Shown: piece after piece, positions 24,267 to 37,842 of the stretch
Position numbering within the stretch: position 1 is the stretch's first letter
How the letters are laid out: the number at the start of each line of letters is the position of its first letter
Origin: Panulirus ornatus
Taxonomy: Eukaryota; Arthropoda; Malacostraca; Decapoda; Palinuridae
Direction: 5' to 3'
NCBI RefSeq assembly: GCF_036320965.1
Contig: NC_092243.1
Coordinates: 426,001-490,000, forward strand
Length of the DNA: 64,000 bases
The notes under the pieces: model-generated
Seen by the model: the letters and a program-made list of their open reading frames with translations, nothing else
Told to the model about the DNA's origin: nothing
Databases searched by the model: none
Made by a program: the position numbers and the translations under genes

Positions 24267-26208
24267 GAAGTCTAACTGATGGCTGGAGAGAGCTGAGAGT
24301 ACCTAGTGTGCTGAGCGCCTCTTGATAGGTGGTGTAAATGGGACCCAGGATGATCTTGCATCACCTTTTCTCCATCTTTTCCTGTTGCATTTCTGTGTTG
24401 TGGAAAGGAGGAAAATTAGACATACAGAGAAGTCACAACAGCACTGTACTCCACGTGTACTAAAAAGTTGTGGAGAACCAAATTAGTTGCATGTTTATCG
24501 TGGAGTGGGTAGTAAGTAGCCATACCGCAGGTCCCCACCAAGTGTACTGGAGTGGAGTGATAGCACAGTAGATGGCAGCTGAGGAAGAAGTTTGTAAAAT
24601 ATACTATTCGGTTTTAATATTCCACATTGAGGCATCATACTTCATAACACAATAGTTTCATAAAAAGAAAAATTCTGGGACAAGCGGAAATATGATACGA
24701 GGTGTGCAAGAGGAAGCAATAAGGTCAACATAAAGCATGAAATATGAGACTATTCTTACACATGACCGAAATCAAGTTCGCATAATTTTCATACCGCATA
24801 ACGAGGGAGAATATAATCCGAGAAGGAAGAAGAAAGCTGAGGACGGATTATCCCTGCCTCTGAGAAACTATGCTGAGAAGAGCGGGAGGAGAAGCAGAAG
24901 AAAATGATGAAAGAAGGACGACCTCCGGCCAAGGTGGTCCGCTCTATGACCCCTGAAGAAAACTTGGACCGTAAATTTATTTTCAGATTCTTGCGTGGAT
25001 GGAAAGGACAGGATATTCTCCCTCTGCATCAACGAAAATATTTTTATTCGTGTTGATACAACAGTAGTCATGACCACCACTGGAAGCAGAAGGTGAGGAG
25101 ATTCCATAACCATCAACACTGTGATTCCTTAAATATTCTTAAGAGCAGATCATCATGTACCTCACTGAGCGGATGCTCACTTACATTTCCACCGCAGAAC
25201 ATAAGTACTGTTGGACGGTCTGTTTTGTAAAAAATTTTGTCAGGAAAACACTTCAAGCAGCGTTCACTGTCGTAGACCTGGCGAGGTCTGTCGGGTTGAC
25301 GGAGCTTGTGAACTGTGGTGCCATTTTCGAGATGACTGGTGCAGGGTGATGGCTTTCTTATATTCCATAAACGTCGAGGGCCAAGATCATAACGACTGAT
25401 AGGCAATGCTCTCCGACTCATAAATAAGCAAAGTACTTATGATATGCAAGCGATATCAAATCTTCCTGAACATATGATTTTACTAACTAGGAATTGGATC
25501 CTTCGCAAGCTTAGAGGTTATCTCCTAGTGATCTAGAAATAAGGTCTTTTAGACCAGGATGTAGGGTCTTTCCCTCATCTAAAGGTAAAGTTTTACCGGG
25601 CAAGATTCAAGCTTCGACTAATCAAGATGCAGAATTATATCAATTACAGACATTCTAGGAGCTGACACTCCAATTACATACAGGTAAAATCCTATTGACT
25701 ATGGGGAACGTATGCTGCACTTAGCTGGAGGTAACCTCCAGCCGAGGGAAAGGCAGCGTTTTACTGACCTGTGGTTAGGATAGCACTGACTGCGGGATGA
25801 GATCCAGCTGCCCTAGAATAAGGTCTCTTTGACCTCACGGTCACGTTACGCTGACCTGGACTCAAGGTCTTACTTATAAGGAAGCAAGATTTTAGACATG
25901 AGGAAGCAAGATGTTCCTAGCCAGAAGGCACTTTATAATGACATGGCTGATAGGGTCTGATTCTCAAGATATTACATGCCAGGACTTACAATCTTGGTCA
26001 ACAGGTGGCAAGCTATTAGTGAGCAGATGAAGACCTAATACCCAAGAAGCTTTGTCTTATTGACAGAGGTAATGGCGTCGCAATCAAGTGCAGAGTCTTG
26101 CTGATCAGAAGTTGAAGTTACAAGGTTTAGGTGACCAACATGGACAGGTCAGTGTGCTCCAAGTTTTTGTAAGTTTCTCGCAGAGATAGAGAAACGCTCT
26201 GAAAACGA
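24267..26208. other. Non-coding region
   Basis: No convincing gene. A Cys-rich 62-codon frame at 25211-25399 lacks a signal peptide, splice support or a family match. Loosely repeated aggtctt/gacc motifs occur at 25480-26130. Confidence 0.45.
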
Positions 26209-28601
26209 AAGAGTGGTGAGAGTAAGTGAGCTTGGGAAAGAGACTTGTGTGAGGAAGTACCAGGAGAGACTGAGTGCAGAACGGAAAAAGGTGAGAACAA
26301 GGAACGTAAGGAGAGTGGGGGAGGAATGGGATGTATTTAGGGAAGCAGTGATGGCTTGCGCAAAAGATGCTTGTGGCATGAGAAGCGTGGGAGGTGGACA
26401 GATTAGAAAGGGTAGTGAGTGGTGAGATGAAGAAGTAAGATTATTAGTGAAAGAGAAGAGAGACATTTGGACGATTTTTTGCAGGGAAATAGTGCAAATG
26501 ACTGGGAGATGTATAAAAGAAAGAGGCAGGAGGTCAAGAGAAAGGTGCAAGAGAAAGGTGAAAAAGAGGGCAAATGAGAATTGGGGTGAGAGAGTATCAT
26601 TAACTTTTAGGGAGAATAAAAGGATGTTTTGGAAGGAGTTAAACAAAGTACGTAAGACAAGAGAACAAATGGGAACATCGGTGAAGGGGGCTAATGAGGA
26701 GGTAATAACAAGTAGTGGTGATGTGAGAAGGAGATGGAGTGAGTATTTTGAAGGTTTGTTGAATGTGTTAGATGATAAGAGTGTCAGATAGAGGATGATT
26801 TGGTCGAGGTGGTGTCCGAAGTGAGAGGGTCTGGGAGAATGATTTGGTAAACAGAGAAGAGGTAGTGAAAGCTTTGCAGAAGATGAAAGTCGGCAAGGCG
26901 GCGGGCTTGGATGGTATTGCAGTGGAATTTATTAAAACAGGGGGTGACTGTGTTGTTTACTGGTTTGTGAGGATATTCAGTGTATGTATGGCTCATAGTG
27001 AACTGCCTGCGGATTGGCGGAATGCATGCATAGTGCCATTGTACAAAGGCACACGGAATAAAGGGGAGTGTTCAAATTACAGAGGTATAAGTTTGTTGAG
27101 TATTTCTGGGAAATTATATGGGAGGGTACTGATTGAGAGGGTCCAGGCATGTACAGAACATCAGATTGGGGAAGAGCAATGTCGTTTCAGAAGTGGTAGA
27201 GGATGTGTTGATCAGATGTTTGCTTTGAAGAATGTATGTGAGAAATACTTAGAAAAACAAATGGATTTGTACGTAGCATTTAGGTATCTGGAGAAGGCAT
27301 ATGATAGAGTTGATTGAGATGCTCTGTGGAAGGTTTTAAGAATATATGGTGTGGGAGGCAAGTAGCTGGAGGCAGTGAAAAGTTTATATCAAGGATGTAA
27401 GGCATGTGTACGAGTAGGAAGAGAGGGAAGTGATTGGTTCTCAGTGAATGTCGGTTTGCGGCAGTGGTGCGTGATGTCTCCATGGTTGTTTGATTTGTTT
27501 ATGGATGGGGTTGTTAGGGAGATGAATGCAAGAGTTTTAGAGTGAGAGGCAAGTATGCAGTCTGTTGTGAATGAGAGAGCTTGGGAAGTGAATCAGTTGT
27601 TCGCTGATGGTACACCGATGATGGCTGATTCGGGTGAGAAACTGCAGAAACTGGTGACTGAGTTTGGTAAAGTGTGTGAAAGAAGAAAGCTGAGAGTATA
27701 TGTGAATAAGAGCAAGGTTATTAGGTACAGTAGGGTTGAGGGACAAGTCAACTGAGAGTTAAAGTTGAATGGAGAAAAACTGGAGAATGTGAAGTGTTTT
27801 AGATATCTGGGAGTGGGTTTGGCAGCGAATGTAACCATGGAAAGTTCTGGGAGCGTTGAAAAATGTGTGGAAGGCGAGAACATTATCTTGAAAAGAAAAA
27901 TGGTTATGTTGGAAGGAATAGTGGTTCCAACAATGTTATATGGTTGCGAGGCGTGAGCTATAGATAGGGTTTTACGGAGGAGGGTGGATGTGTTGGAAGT
28001 GAGATGTTTAAGGACAATGTGTGGTGTGATGTGGTTTGATCGAGTAAGTAATGAAAGGGCAAGAGAGATGTGTGGTAATAAAAAGAGTGTGGTTGAGAGA
28101 GCACAAGAGGGTGTATTGAAATGGTTTGGTCATACGGAGGGAACGAGTGAGGACAGATTGACAAAAAGGATATACGTGTCAGATATAGAGGGAACGGGGA
28201 GAAATGGGAGACCAAATTGGAGGTGGAAGGATGGAGTGAAAAAGATTTTGAGCGATCGGGCCCTGAACATAGAGGATGGTGAAAGGCGTGCAAGGAATAG
28301 AGTGAAATGGAACGATGTGATGTACCGGGGTCGATGTGCTGTCAGTGGATTGACCCAGGGCATGTGGGGCGTCTGGGGTGAACCATGGAAAGTTTTGTGG
28401 GGTCTAGATGTGGAAAGGGAGCTGTGGTTTCGGTGCGTTACCCATGACAGCTACAGACTGTGTGAACGAATGTTGTTTTTTCCTAGCGCTACCTCGCGCG
28501 CACGCGGGGGGAGGGGAGGGGGGGGGGGGTTGGCGGGGTGGCGACGAGAATGGATGAAGGCAGCAAGTATGGATATGTACATGTGTATATATGTATATGT
28601 C

Positions 28602-28681
<80 letters not shown>

Positions 28682-28805
28682 TGTATTGGTAAGTATATGT
28701 GCGAGTGTGGGCGTTTCTGTATATACATGTGTATGTGGGTGGGTTGGGCCATTCTTTCCTCTGTTTCCTTGCGCTACCTCACTAACGCGGGAGACAACGA
28801 CTAAG

Positions 28806-28811
<6 letters not shown>
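26209..28811 (+). mobile_element. RTE-like LINE, 5'-truncated and decayed, long-3'UTR subfamily
   Basis: The copy begins after the endonuclease domain and runs to the LINE 3' tail (gcgctacctcactaacgcgg) before (AT)n. The RT blocks GKAAGLDGIAVEFIK, CIVPLYKG and a partial KAYDRV are visible, but the ORF is broken by several stops and frameshifts (for example TGG to TGA at about 26423, and a stop after KAYDRVD at about 27317). The FADD catalytic block is damaged (read as FADG near 27600). The C-terminal block and long 3' UTR follow. A 70-bp (AT)n expansion at 28606-28676 sits inside the 3' UTR. Confidence 0.88.
28606..28676. repeat. (AT)n inside a LINE 3' UTR
   Basis: It lies between the two tatatgtatatgt-like halves of the long 3' UTR. 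It looks like an expansion of an intrinsic TA-rich segment rather than an insertion boundary. Confidence 0.93.

Positions 28812-28861
<50 letters not shown>
28812..28861. repeat. (AT)n tract between LINE tail and palindromic element
   Basis: About 50 bases of AT repeat. Confidence 0.95.
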
Positions 28862-28865
<4 letters not shown>

Positions 28866-28889
28866 AAGGATCACAATTTTGCACGTGAT

Positions 28890-29146
28890 CAAGATATTCC
28901 TATGAGTCCACGGGGAAAATGAAACACGATAAGTTCCCAAGTGCACTTTCTTGTAATAATCACATCATCAGGGGAGACACAAGAGATAAATCACATGTTT
29001 ACCAAATGGCGTCCTAGCTTCGTCTCTTCGATGTATATCAACTGACTGTTATATTTCTCTCTTGTGTCTCCCCTGATGATGTGATTATTACACGAAAGTG
29101 CACTTGTGAACTTTTCGTGTTTCATTTTCCCCGTGGACTCATAGGA

Positions 29147-29152
<6 letters not shown>
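28890..29152. mobile_element. Palindromic element with hammerhead-like core (Penelope-type terminal repeat?)
   Basis: Two inverted arms of about 92 bp (28893-28985 and 29060-29152) flank a centre of about 75 bp. The arms share tattcctatgagtccacgg, gtgtttcattttcc and ctcccctgatgatgtgatta with few differences. Reading into either arm gives CTGATGA, a short hairpin, GAAA and the palindrome AGTGCACT. This is the order of a hammerhead ribozyme core with a self-complementary stem III. PLEs are known to carry hammerhead motifs in their terminal repeats, so a PLE-derived element is my best guess. A fold-back DNA element is the alternative. No ORF is present. Confidence 0.55.

Positions 29153-30917
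<1,765 letters not shown>

Positions 30918-30984
<67 letters not shown>
30918..30984. repeat. (AT)n tract
   Basis: AT repeat between the 5' end of the minus-strand LINE and the fold-back SINE. Confidence 0.94.
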
Positions 30985-30988
<4 letters not shown>

Positions 30989-31110
30989 ACGAATAAAGTG
31001 TATATGAACGCGCACCTTCATAGAACATACAAAGCTCCATCAGCTAGGATCGAACCTGGCTCTTGCACAAGGGGTCCCAGGTTCGATCCTGCTGATGGAG
31101 CTTTGTATGT

Positions 31111-31111
<1 letters not shown>
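30985..31111. mobile_element. Fold-back tRNA-derived SINE (head-to-head palindrome)
   Basis: The left arm (minus orientation) contains a SINE tail and an inverted B box (ggatcgaacctgg). The right arm has the B box ggttcgatcctg followed by the same tail start (ggagctttgtatgtt). The arms at 31024-31059 and 31077-31111 pair along about 35 bases with one unpaired T. The loop is 17 bases and holds ctcttgcacaagggg from the tRNA anticodon region. No A box is left, so it cannot be a normal polymerase III unit. (AT)n borders both sides. Confidence 0.75.

Positions 31112-31139
<28 letters not shown>
31112..31139. repeat. (AT)n tract
   Basis: Short AT repeat immediately before a full-length LINE 5' end. 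Confidence 0.93.
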
Positions 31140-31141
<2 letters not shown>

Positions 31142-34100
31142 GGGGATAGGGGACAAAGAATACTTCCCACGCATTCCTCACGTGTTGTAGAAGGTGACTA
31201 GAGGGGACGGGAGCGGGGGGCTAGAAACCCTCCCCTCCTTATATCTTAACTTTCTAAAGGGGGAAACAGAAGAAGGAGTCACGCGGGGAGTGCTCATCCT
31301 CCTCGAAGGCTCAGACTGGGGTGTCTAAATGTGTGTGGATGTAACCAAGATGAGAAAAAGGAGAGATAGGTAGTATGTTTGAGGAAAGGAACCTGGATGT
31401 TTTGGCTCTGAGTGAAACGGAGCTCAAGGGAAAAGGGGAAGAGTGGTTTGGGAATGTCTTGGGAGTAAAGACAGGGGTTAGTGAGAGGACAAGAGCAAGG
31501 GAAGGAGTAGCACTACTCCTGAAACAGGAGTGGTGGGAGTATGTGATAGAGTGTAAGAAAGTAAACTCTAGATTGATATGGGTAAAACTGAAAGTTGATG
31601 GAGAGAGATGGGTGATAATTGGTGCATATGCACCTGGGTATGAGAAGAAAGATCATGAGAGGCAAGTGTTTTGGGAGCAGCTGAATGAGTGTGTTAGTGG
31701 TTTTGATGCACGAGACCGGGTTATAGTGATGAGTGATTTGAATGCTAAGGTGAGTAATGTGGAAGTTGAGGGAATAATTGGTATACATGGGGTGTTCAGT
31801 GTTGTAAATGGAAATGGTGAAGAGTTTGCAGATTTATGTGTTGAAAAAGGACTGGTGATTGGGAATACCTGGTTTAAAATAAGAGATATACATAAGTATA
31901 CGTATGTAAGTAGGAGTGATGGCCAGAGAGCGTTATTGGATTACGTGTTAATTGATAGGCGCGTGAAAGAGAGACTTTTGGATGTTAATGTGCTGAGAGG
32001 TGCAACTGGAGGGATATCTGATCATTATCTTGTAGAGTCGAAGGTGAAGATTTGTAGAGGTTTTCAGAGAAGAAGAGAGAATGTTGGGGTGAAGAGAGTG
32101 GTGAGAGTAAGTGAGCTTGGGAAGGAGACTTGTGTGAGGAAGTACCAGGAGAGACTGAATACAGAATGGAAAAAGGTGAGAACAAAGGAGGTAAGGGGAG
32201 TGGGGGAGGAATGGGATGTATTTAGGGAAGCAGTGATGGCTTGCGCAAAAGATGCTTGTGGCATGAGAAGGGCGGGAGATGGGCAGATTAGAAAGGGTAG
32301 TGAGCGGTGGGATGAAGAGGTAAGATTATTAGTGAAAGAGAAGAGAGAGGTATTTGGACGATTTTTGCAGGGAAATAATGCAAATGAGTGGGAGATGTAT
32401 AAAAGAAAGAGGCAGGAGGTCAAGAGAAAGGTGCAAGAGGTGAAAAAGAGGGCAAATGAGAGTTGGGGTGAGAGAGTATCATTTAATTTTAGGGAGATTA
32501 AAAAGATGTTTTGGAAGGAGGTAAATAAAGTGCGTAAGACAAGGGAACAAATGGAAATTTCAGTGAAGGGGCTAATGGGGAGGTGATAACAAGTAGTGGT
32601 GATGTGAGAAGGAGATGGAGTGAGTATTTTGAAGATTTGTTGAATGTGTTTCATGATAGAGTGGCTGGCATAGGGTGTTTTGTTCGAGGTGGTGTGCAAA
32701 GTGAGAGGGTTAGGGAAAATGATTTGGTAAATACAGAAGAGGTAGTAAAAGCTTTGCGGAAGATGAAAGCCGGCAAGGCAGCGGGTTTGGATGGTATTGC
32801 AGTGGAATTTATTAAAAAATTGGGTGACTATATTGTTGACTGGTTGGTAAGGTTATTTAATGTATGTATGATTCATGGTGAGGTGCCTGAGGATTGGCGG
32901 AATGCTTGCATAGTGCCATTGTACAAAGGCAAAGGGGATAAGAGAGAGTGCTCAAATTATAAAGGTATAAGTTTGTTGAGTATTCCTGGAAAATTATATG
33001 GGAGGGTATTGATTGAGAGGGTGAAGGCATGTACAGAGCATCAGATTGGGAAGAGCAGTGTGGTTTCAGAAGTGGTAGAGGATGTGTGGATCAGGTGTTT
33101 GCTTTGAGGAATGTATGTGAGAAATACTTAGAAAAGAAAGAGGGCACATGATAGAGCTGATAGAGATGCTCTGTGGAAGGTATTAAGGATATATGGTGTG
33201 GGAGGCCAGCTGTTAGAAGCAGTGAAAAGTTTTTATCGAGGATGTAAGGCATGTGTACGAGTGGGAAGAGAGGAAAGTGATTGGTTCTTAGTGAATGTAG
33301 GTTTGCGGCAATGGTGTGTGATGTCTCCATGGTTGTTTAATTTGTTTATGGATGGGGTTGTTAGGGAGGAGAATGCAAGAGTTTTGGAAAGAGGGGCAAG
33401 TATGAAGTCTGTTGTGGATGACAGAGCTTGGGAAGTGAGTTAGTTGTTGTTCGCTGATGATACAGCGCTGGTGGCTGATTCATGTGAGAATCTGCAGAAG
33501 CTGGTGACTGAGTTTGGTAAAGTGTGTGAAAGAAGAAAGTTGAGAGTAAATGTGAATAAGAGTAAGGTTATTAGGTACAGTAGGGTTGAGGGTCAAGTCA
33601 ATTGGGAGGAAAGTTTGAATGGAGAAAAACTGGAGGAAGTGAAGTGTTTTAGATATCTGGGGGTGGATTTGGCAGTGGATGGAACCATGGAAGCGGAAGT
33701 GAATCATAGGGTGGGGGAGGGGGCGAAAATTCTGGGAGCCTTGAAGAATGTGTGGAAGTCGAGATCATTATCTCGGAAAGCAAAAATGGGTATGTTTGAA
33801 GGAATAGTGGTTCCAACAATGTTGTATGGTTGCGAGGCGTGGGCTATGGATAGAGTTGTGCGCAGGAGGGTGGATGTGCTGGAAATAAGATGTTTGAGGA
33901 CAATATGTGGTGTGAGGTGGTTTGATCGAGTAAGTAATAACAGGGTAAGAGAGATGTGTGGTAATAAAAAGAGTGTGGTTGAGAGAGCAGAAGAGGGTGT
34001 TTTGAAATGGTTTGGTCACATGGAGAGAATGAGTGAGGAAAGATTGACCAAGAGGATATATGTGTCAGAGGTGGAGGGAATGAGGAGAAGTGGGAGACCA

Positions 34101-34674
34101 AATTGGAGGTGGAAAGATGGAGTGAAAAATATTTTGAGTGATCGGGGCCTGAACATGCAGGAGGGTGAAAGGCGTGCAAGGAATAGAGTGAATTGTAACG
34201 ATGTGGTATACCGGGGTCGACGTGCTGTCAATGGATTGAACCAGGGCATGTGAAGCGTCTGGGGTAAACCATGGAAAGTTCTGTGGGGCCTGGATGTGGA
34301 AAGGGAGCTGTGGTTTCGGTGCATTATTACATGACAGCTAGAGTCTGAGTGTGAACGAATGGGCCTTTGTTGTCTTTTCCTAGCGCTACCTCGCACACAT
34401 GAGGGGGGAGGGGGTTGTTATTCCATGTGTGGCGAGGTGGCGATGGAAATGAATAAAGAAAGACAGTATGAATTATGTACATGTGTATATATGTATATGT
34501 CTGTATATGTATATATATGTATACATTGAGATTGATAGGTATGTATATTTGCGTGTGTGGACGTGTATGTATATACATGTGTATGTGGGTGGGTTGGGCC
34601 ATTCTTTCTTATGTTTTCTTGCGCTACCTCGCTAACGCGGGAGACAGCGACAAAGCCAAAAAAATGAAAAATAG

Positions 34675-34679
<5 letters not shown>
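31140..34679 (+). mobile_element. RTE-like LINE, full-length copy with complete 5' UTR and long 3' UTR
   Basis: The 5' end begins ctggggataggggac, which is the head also seen in the short non-autonomous repeats, so this copy appears to retain the complete 5' UTR of about 110 bp. Endonuclease, RT and C-terminal regions follow in order, then a long 3' UTR ending at gcgagacagcgacaaag-like sequence and an A-rich/(AT)n tail. It is the longest copy in the window at about 3.5 kb and belongs to the long-UTR subfamily. Its coding region is broken, as described for the ORF. Confidence 0.9.
31263..34253 (+). pseudogene. Broken endonuclease/reverse transcriptase ORF of the full-length LINE
   Basis: Endonuclease motifs are visible at 31375-32080 (ALSETEL, GAYAPG, a DLNAK block, LLDYVLIDRR, SDHYLVE). 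The RT has GKAAGLDG, VPLYKGKGDK, LSIPGKLYG and LLFADDTALVA. At least six lesions are seen against the other copies: the upstream start ATG reads GGG; one base is lost near 31355; one base is lost near 32567; and one base is lost near 33048. A deletion of about 32 bp near 33140 removes the AFMDL aspartate of RT motif A, and CAG changes to TAG at about 33441. The GDLN motif of the endonuclease reads SDLN. The C-terminal frame 33444-34253 is intact and ends with a 14-residue longer tail (GRRAVNGLNQGM). Confidence 0.85.

Positions 34680-34745
<66 letters not shown>
34680..34745. repeat. (AT)n tail tract
   Basis: AT repeat directly after the LINE 3' end. A GC/AC dinucleotide tract follows at 34813-34863. 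Confidence 0.95.
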
Positions 34746-34747
<2 letters not shown>

Positions 34748-34817
34748 TTTTTGCAAGTCCGTACGCAGGCGCACAAGCACTTACATGCAATCCCACCGAC
34801 CCACCTACCCACGCGCG

Positions 34818-34863
<46 letters not shown>

Positions 34864-34865
<2 letters not shown>

Positions 34866-35804
34866 AAGGCACACAAGCAATATATATGAGAACTGTGGTC
34901 GTCTGACAACATACTGTTAGGTGAAAATATGAATCGGCCATTGAGGAGAATCCCCAACCACACCATGGTGGGGACATAGCAGATAGTTATGGCAGGGGAT
35001 CATGGCAGGAGGGAAGGTCACCACCACAGTGGACGGTAGGTAAGGCGCCATATAGGAAGTAGACTCCTGGTAGGAGGAAAATCGAAACAAGCAGGGAATC
35101 TTGAAAAGAGAGGAGGGGCGGAGGTTCATGATGGTCTCGTGGAAGTGTCATCATCATAAGACAGTTCACAGCAAAGTGGAAACAATGCAGATGGTTGGTC
35201 ATGGAATTAGTAGGATTATGATAGAGAGCACGTCTTGGTAGAAATTATTGAGACGGGAGGAGAGATCATGGCAGCGGTGGGGTCATGGTAGGGTCATTAC
35301 AAGATAGGGTCAAAGTAGAAGAGAGGAATCATGGCAATAACTGCCATATTTCCCTACAGTGAGATCATCTGGTCGCCTGGAAAGCCTGGACGTTCCAGCA
35401 GTTCTCCTTCCGCTCTGCCAATTTTTACACCAGCCGCCTTTTCGAAGCTTCTCACAGCTGCAGTACCAGCGATATCCAGTTAAGCCATTGTTAAGCTCCT
35501 TACGATCCCATTTTATCACGCTATATCTGCAGCAACAGTGAGGATGGTAATAAGGACGAACAGTCTGGATTGTCTCAGACCCTCCTTATATCTTTCTTCG
35601 GTAAATCTTATTCATTCTTTCTTCCTCTTCTCACATTCATATTTTCGGCAATCTACCTTCAGTCTTACTCTTATTCACTTGCTCTCAACTTAGTATAGAC
35701 TTATTGTACCTTGTACTCGTAACACCAGACCTTATAATGATATTCAGTTGGCCAAAACGATTTCTGCTGACTAAAACATATGTTTCCATGTCTTTTACTT
35801 CCCA
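34864..35804. other. Non-coding region between LINE copies
   Basis: It contains a purine-rich stretch with repeated atcatggcag and ggtcatggta motifs (34990-35340). I see no gene. Confidence 0.45.
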
Positions 35805-36797
35805 TAACTCTATCATATGCCCTCTACAGATCCATAAATGTTACACAGAAATCCATCTGCTTTTCTAAGTATTTCTCACATACATTCTTCAAAGCAAATA
35901 CCTTATCCACGAATCCTCTACCGCTTCTGAAACTACACTGCTTTTCCCCAGTCTGATGCTCTGCACATACCTTTACCCTCACAATCAATACCCTCCCATG
36001 TAGTTTCCCAAGAATATTCAACAAACTTATACCTCTGTAATCTTAACGCTCACCTTTATCCCCTTTGCCTTTATACAATGGCACTATGCATGCATTCCGC
36101 CATTCCTTAGGCACTTGCCAACCAGTCAACAACACAATCACGCTCTTTTTTGATAAATTCCACTGCAATACCATCCAAACCCACGCCTTACTGGCTTTCA
36201 TCTTTCGCAAAGCTTTCGCTGCCTCTTCTCTGTTTACCAAACCATTCTCCCTGATCCTCTCACTCCGCACACCACCTCGACCAAAATACCCATATCTGCC
36301 ACTCTATCATCAAACACATTCAACAAACCTTTAAAATACTCAGTCCATCCTCTCACTTCACCACTACTTGTTATTACTTCCCCATTAGCCTCCTTCACCG
36401 ATGTTCCCATTTGTTTTCTTGTCCTACGCACTTTACCTTCTTCCAAAACATCTTTTTATTCTCCCTAGAATTTAATGTTACTCTCTCACACCCAACTCTA
36501 ATTTGCCTTCTTTTTACCTCTTGCACCTTTCTCTTGACCTCTTGCCTTTCTTTTATACATCTCCCATTCATTCGCACTACTTACGGCATAAATCGTCCAA
36601 ACGCCTCTCTCTTCTCTTTCACTAACAATCTTACTTCTTCATCCCACCACTCACTACCCTTTCTAATCTGCCCGCCTCCCACCTTTCTCATGCCACAAGC
36701 ATCTTTTGCGCAGGCCATCACTGCTTCCCTAAATACATCCCATTCCTCCCTCACTCCCTTTACGTCATTTGCTCCCACCTTTTTTCCACTCTGCACA
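35805..36797 (-). mobile_element. Inverted 5' segment of an RTE-like LINE (twin-priming inversion)
   Basis: On the minus strand this holds LINE sequence from just after the endonuclease domain to the KAYDRV block, decayed by frameshifts and stops. It is joined at 36797 to a plus-strand segment of the same family. Left to right the order is KAYDRV end, then upstream element sequence, then the sense 3' segment, which is the layout expected of a 5' inversion made during target-primed reverse transcription. Confidence 0.8.
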
Positions 36798-37838
36798 TGA
36801 GGGACAAGTTAACTGGGAGTAATTTTGAATGGAGAAGAACTGGAGGAAGTGCAGTGTTTTAGATATCTGGAAGTGGATTTAGCAGTGGATGGAATCATGG
36901 AAGCGGAAGTGAGTCACTGGGTGGGGGAGGGGGCGAAGGTTCTGGGAGCGTTGAAGAATGTGTGGAAGGCGAGAACGTTATCTTGGAGAGCAAAATTGGG
37001 TATGTTTTAAGGAACAGTGGCTCCAACAATGTTATATGGTTGCGAGGCGTGAACTATAGATAGGGTTGTGCGGAGGAGGGTGGATGTGCTGGAAATGAAA
37101 TGTTTGAGTACACTATGTGGTGTGAGGTGGTTTGATCGAGCAAGTAATGAAAGGGTAAGAGAGATGTGTGGTAATAAAAAGAGTGTGGTGGAGAGAGCAG
37201 AAGAGGGTGTATTGAAATGGTTTGGTCACATGGAGAAAATGAGTGAGGAAAGATTGACAAAGAGGATATACGTGTCAGAGGTGGAGGGAACGAGGAGAAG
37301 TGGGAGACCAGACTGGAGGTGGAAAGATGGAGTGAAAAAGATTTTAAGCGATCGGAGCCTGAACATAGAGGAGGGTGAAAGGCGTGCAAGAATAGAGTGA
37401 ATTGGAACGATGTGGTATATCGGGGTCGACGTGCTGTCAATGGATTGACCCTAGGCATGTGAAGCGTCTAGGGTAAACCATGGAGTTTTGTGGGGTCTGG
37501 ATGTGGAAAGGGAGCTGTGGTTTCGGTGCATTACACATGACAGCTAGAGACTGAGTGTGAACGCATGTGGCCTTTTTTGTCTTTTCCTAGCACTACCTCG
37601 CTCGCGCGCGGGGGGAAGGGGTGCCATTTTTATGTGTGGCGGGGTGGCGACGGGATCGTATGAGGGCAGGAAGTGTGGATGTGTACATGTATATATATGT
37701 ATATGTCTATGTATATATATGTATATGTGCATATGTGGGCGTTTATGTATATACATATGTATGTGGGCGGATTGGGCCATTCTTTCGTATGTTTTCCTTG
37801 CGCTGCCTCGGTAACGCGGGAGATAGTGATCAAGTATA
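36798..37838 (+). mobile_element. Sense 3' segment of the inverted LINE, long-3'UTR subfamily
   Basis: It starts within the ORF (matching the EGQVNWE block) and continues through EEVQCFRYLEVDLAVDG, the MCGNKKSVVERAEEG block, SGRPDWRWKDG and the long 3' UTR to a degraded tail (gcgctgcctcggtaacgcgg). About 430 bp of the element between KAYDRV and EGQVN is missing at the inversion junction. Frame breaks include TTTTAAGG near 37010 and a one-base loss near 37390. Confidence 0.85.
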
Positions 37839-37842
37839 ATGA

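Noticed and set aside
25211..25399. Cys-rich 62-codon frame that could suggest a small secreted peptide
   Set aside because: There is no signal peptide, start context or recognised cysteine spacing, and the opposite strand is open as well.
26149..26646. Ser/Leu/Phe-rich antisense frames of 60-240 codons, also at 32.1-32.7, 39.4-40.1 and 55.9-56.6 kb
   Set aside because: They lie opposite the purine-rich LINE ORF and mirror its conservation. The sense strand carries the RT and endonuclease motifs.
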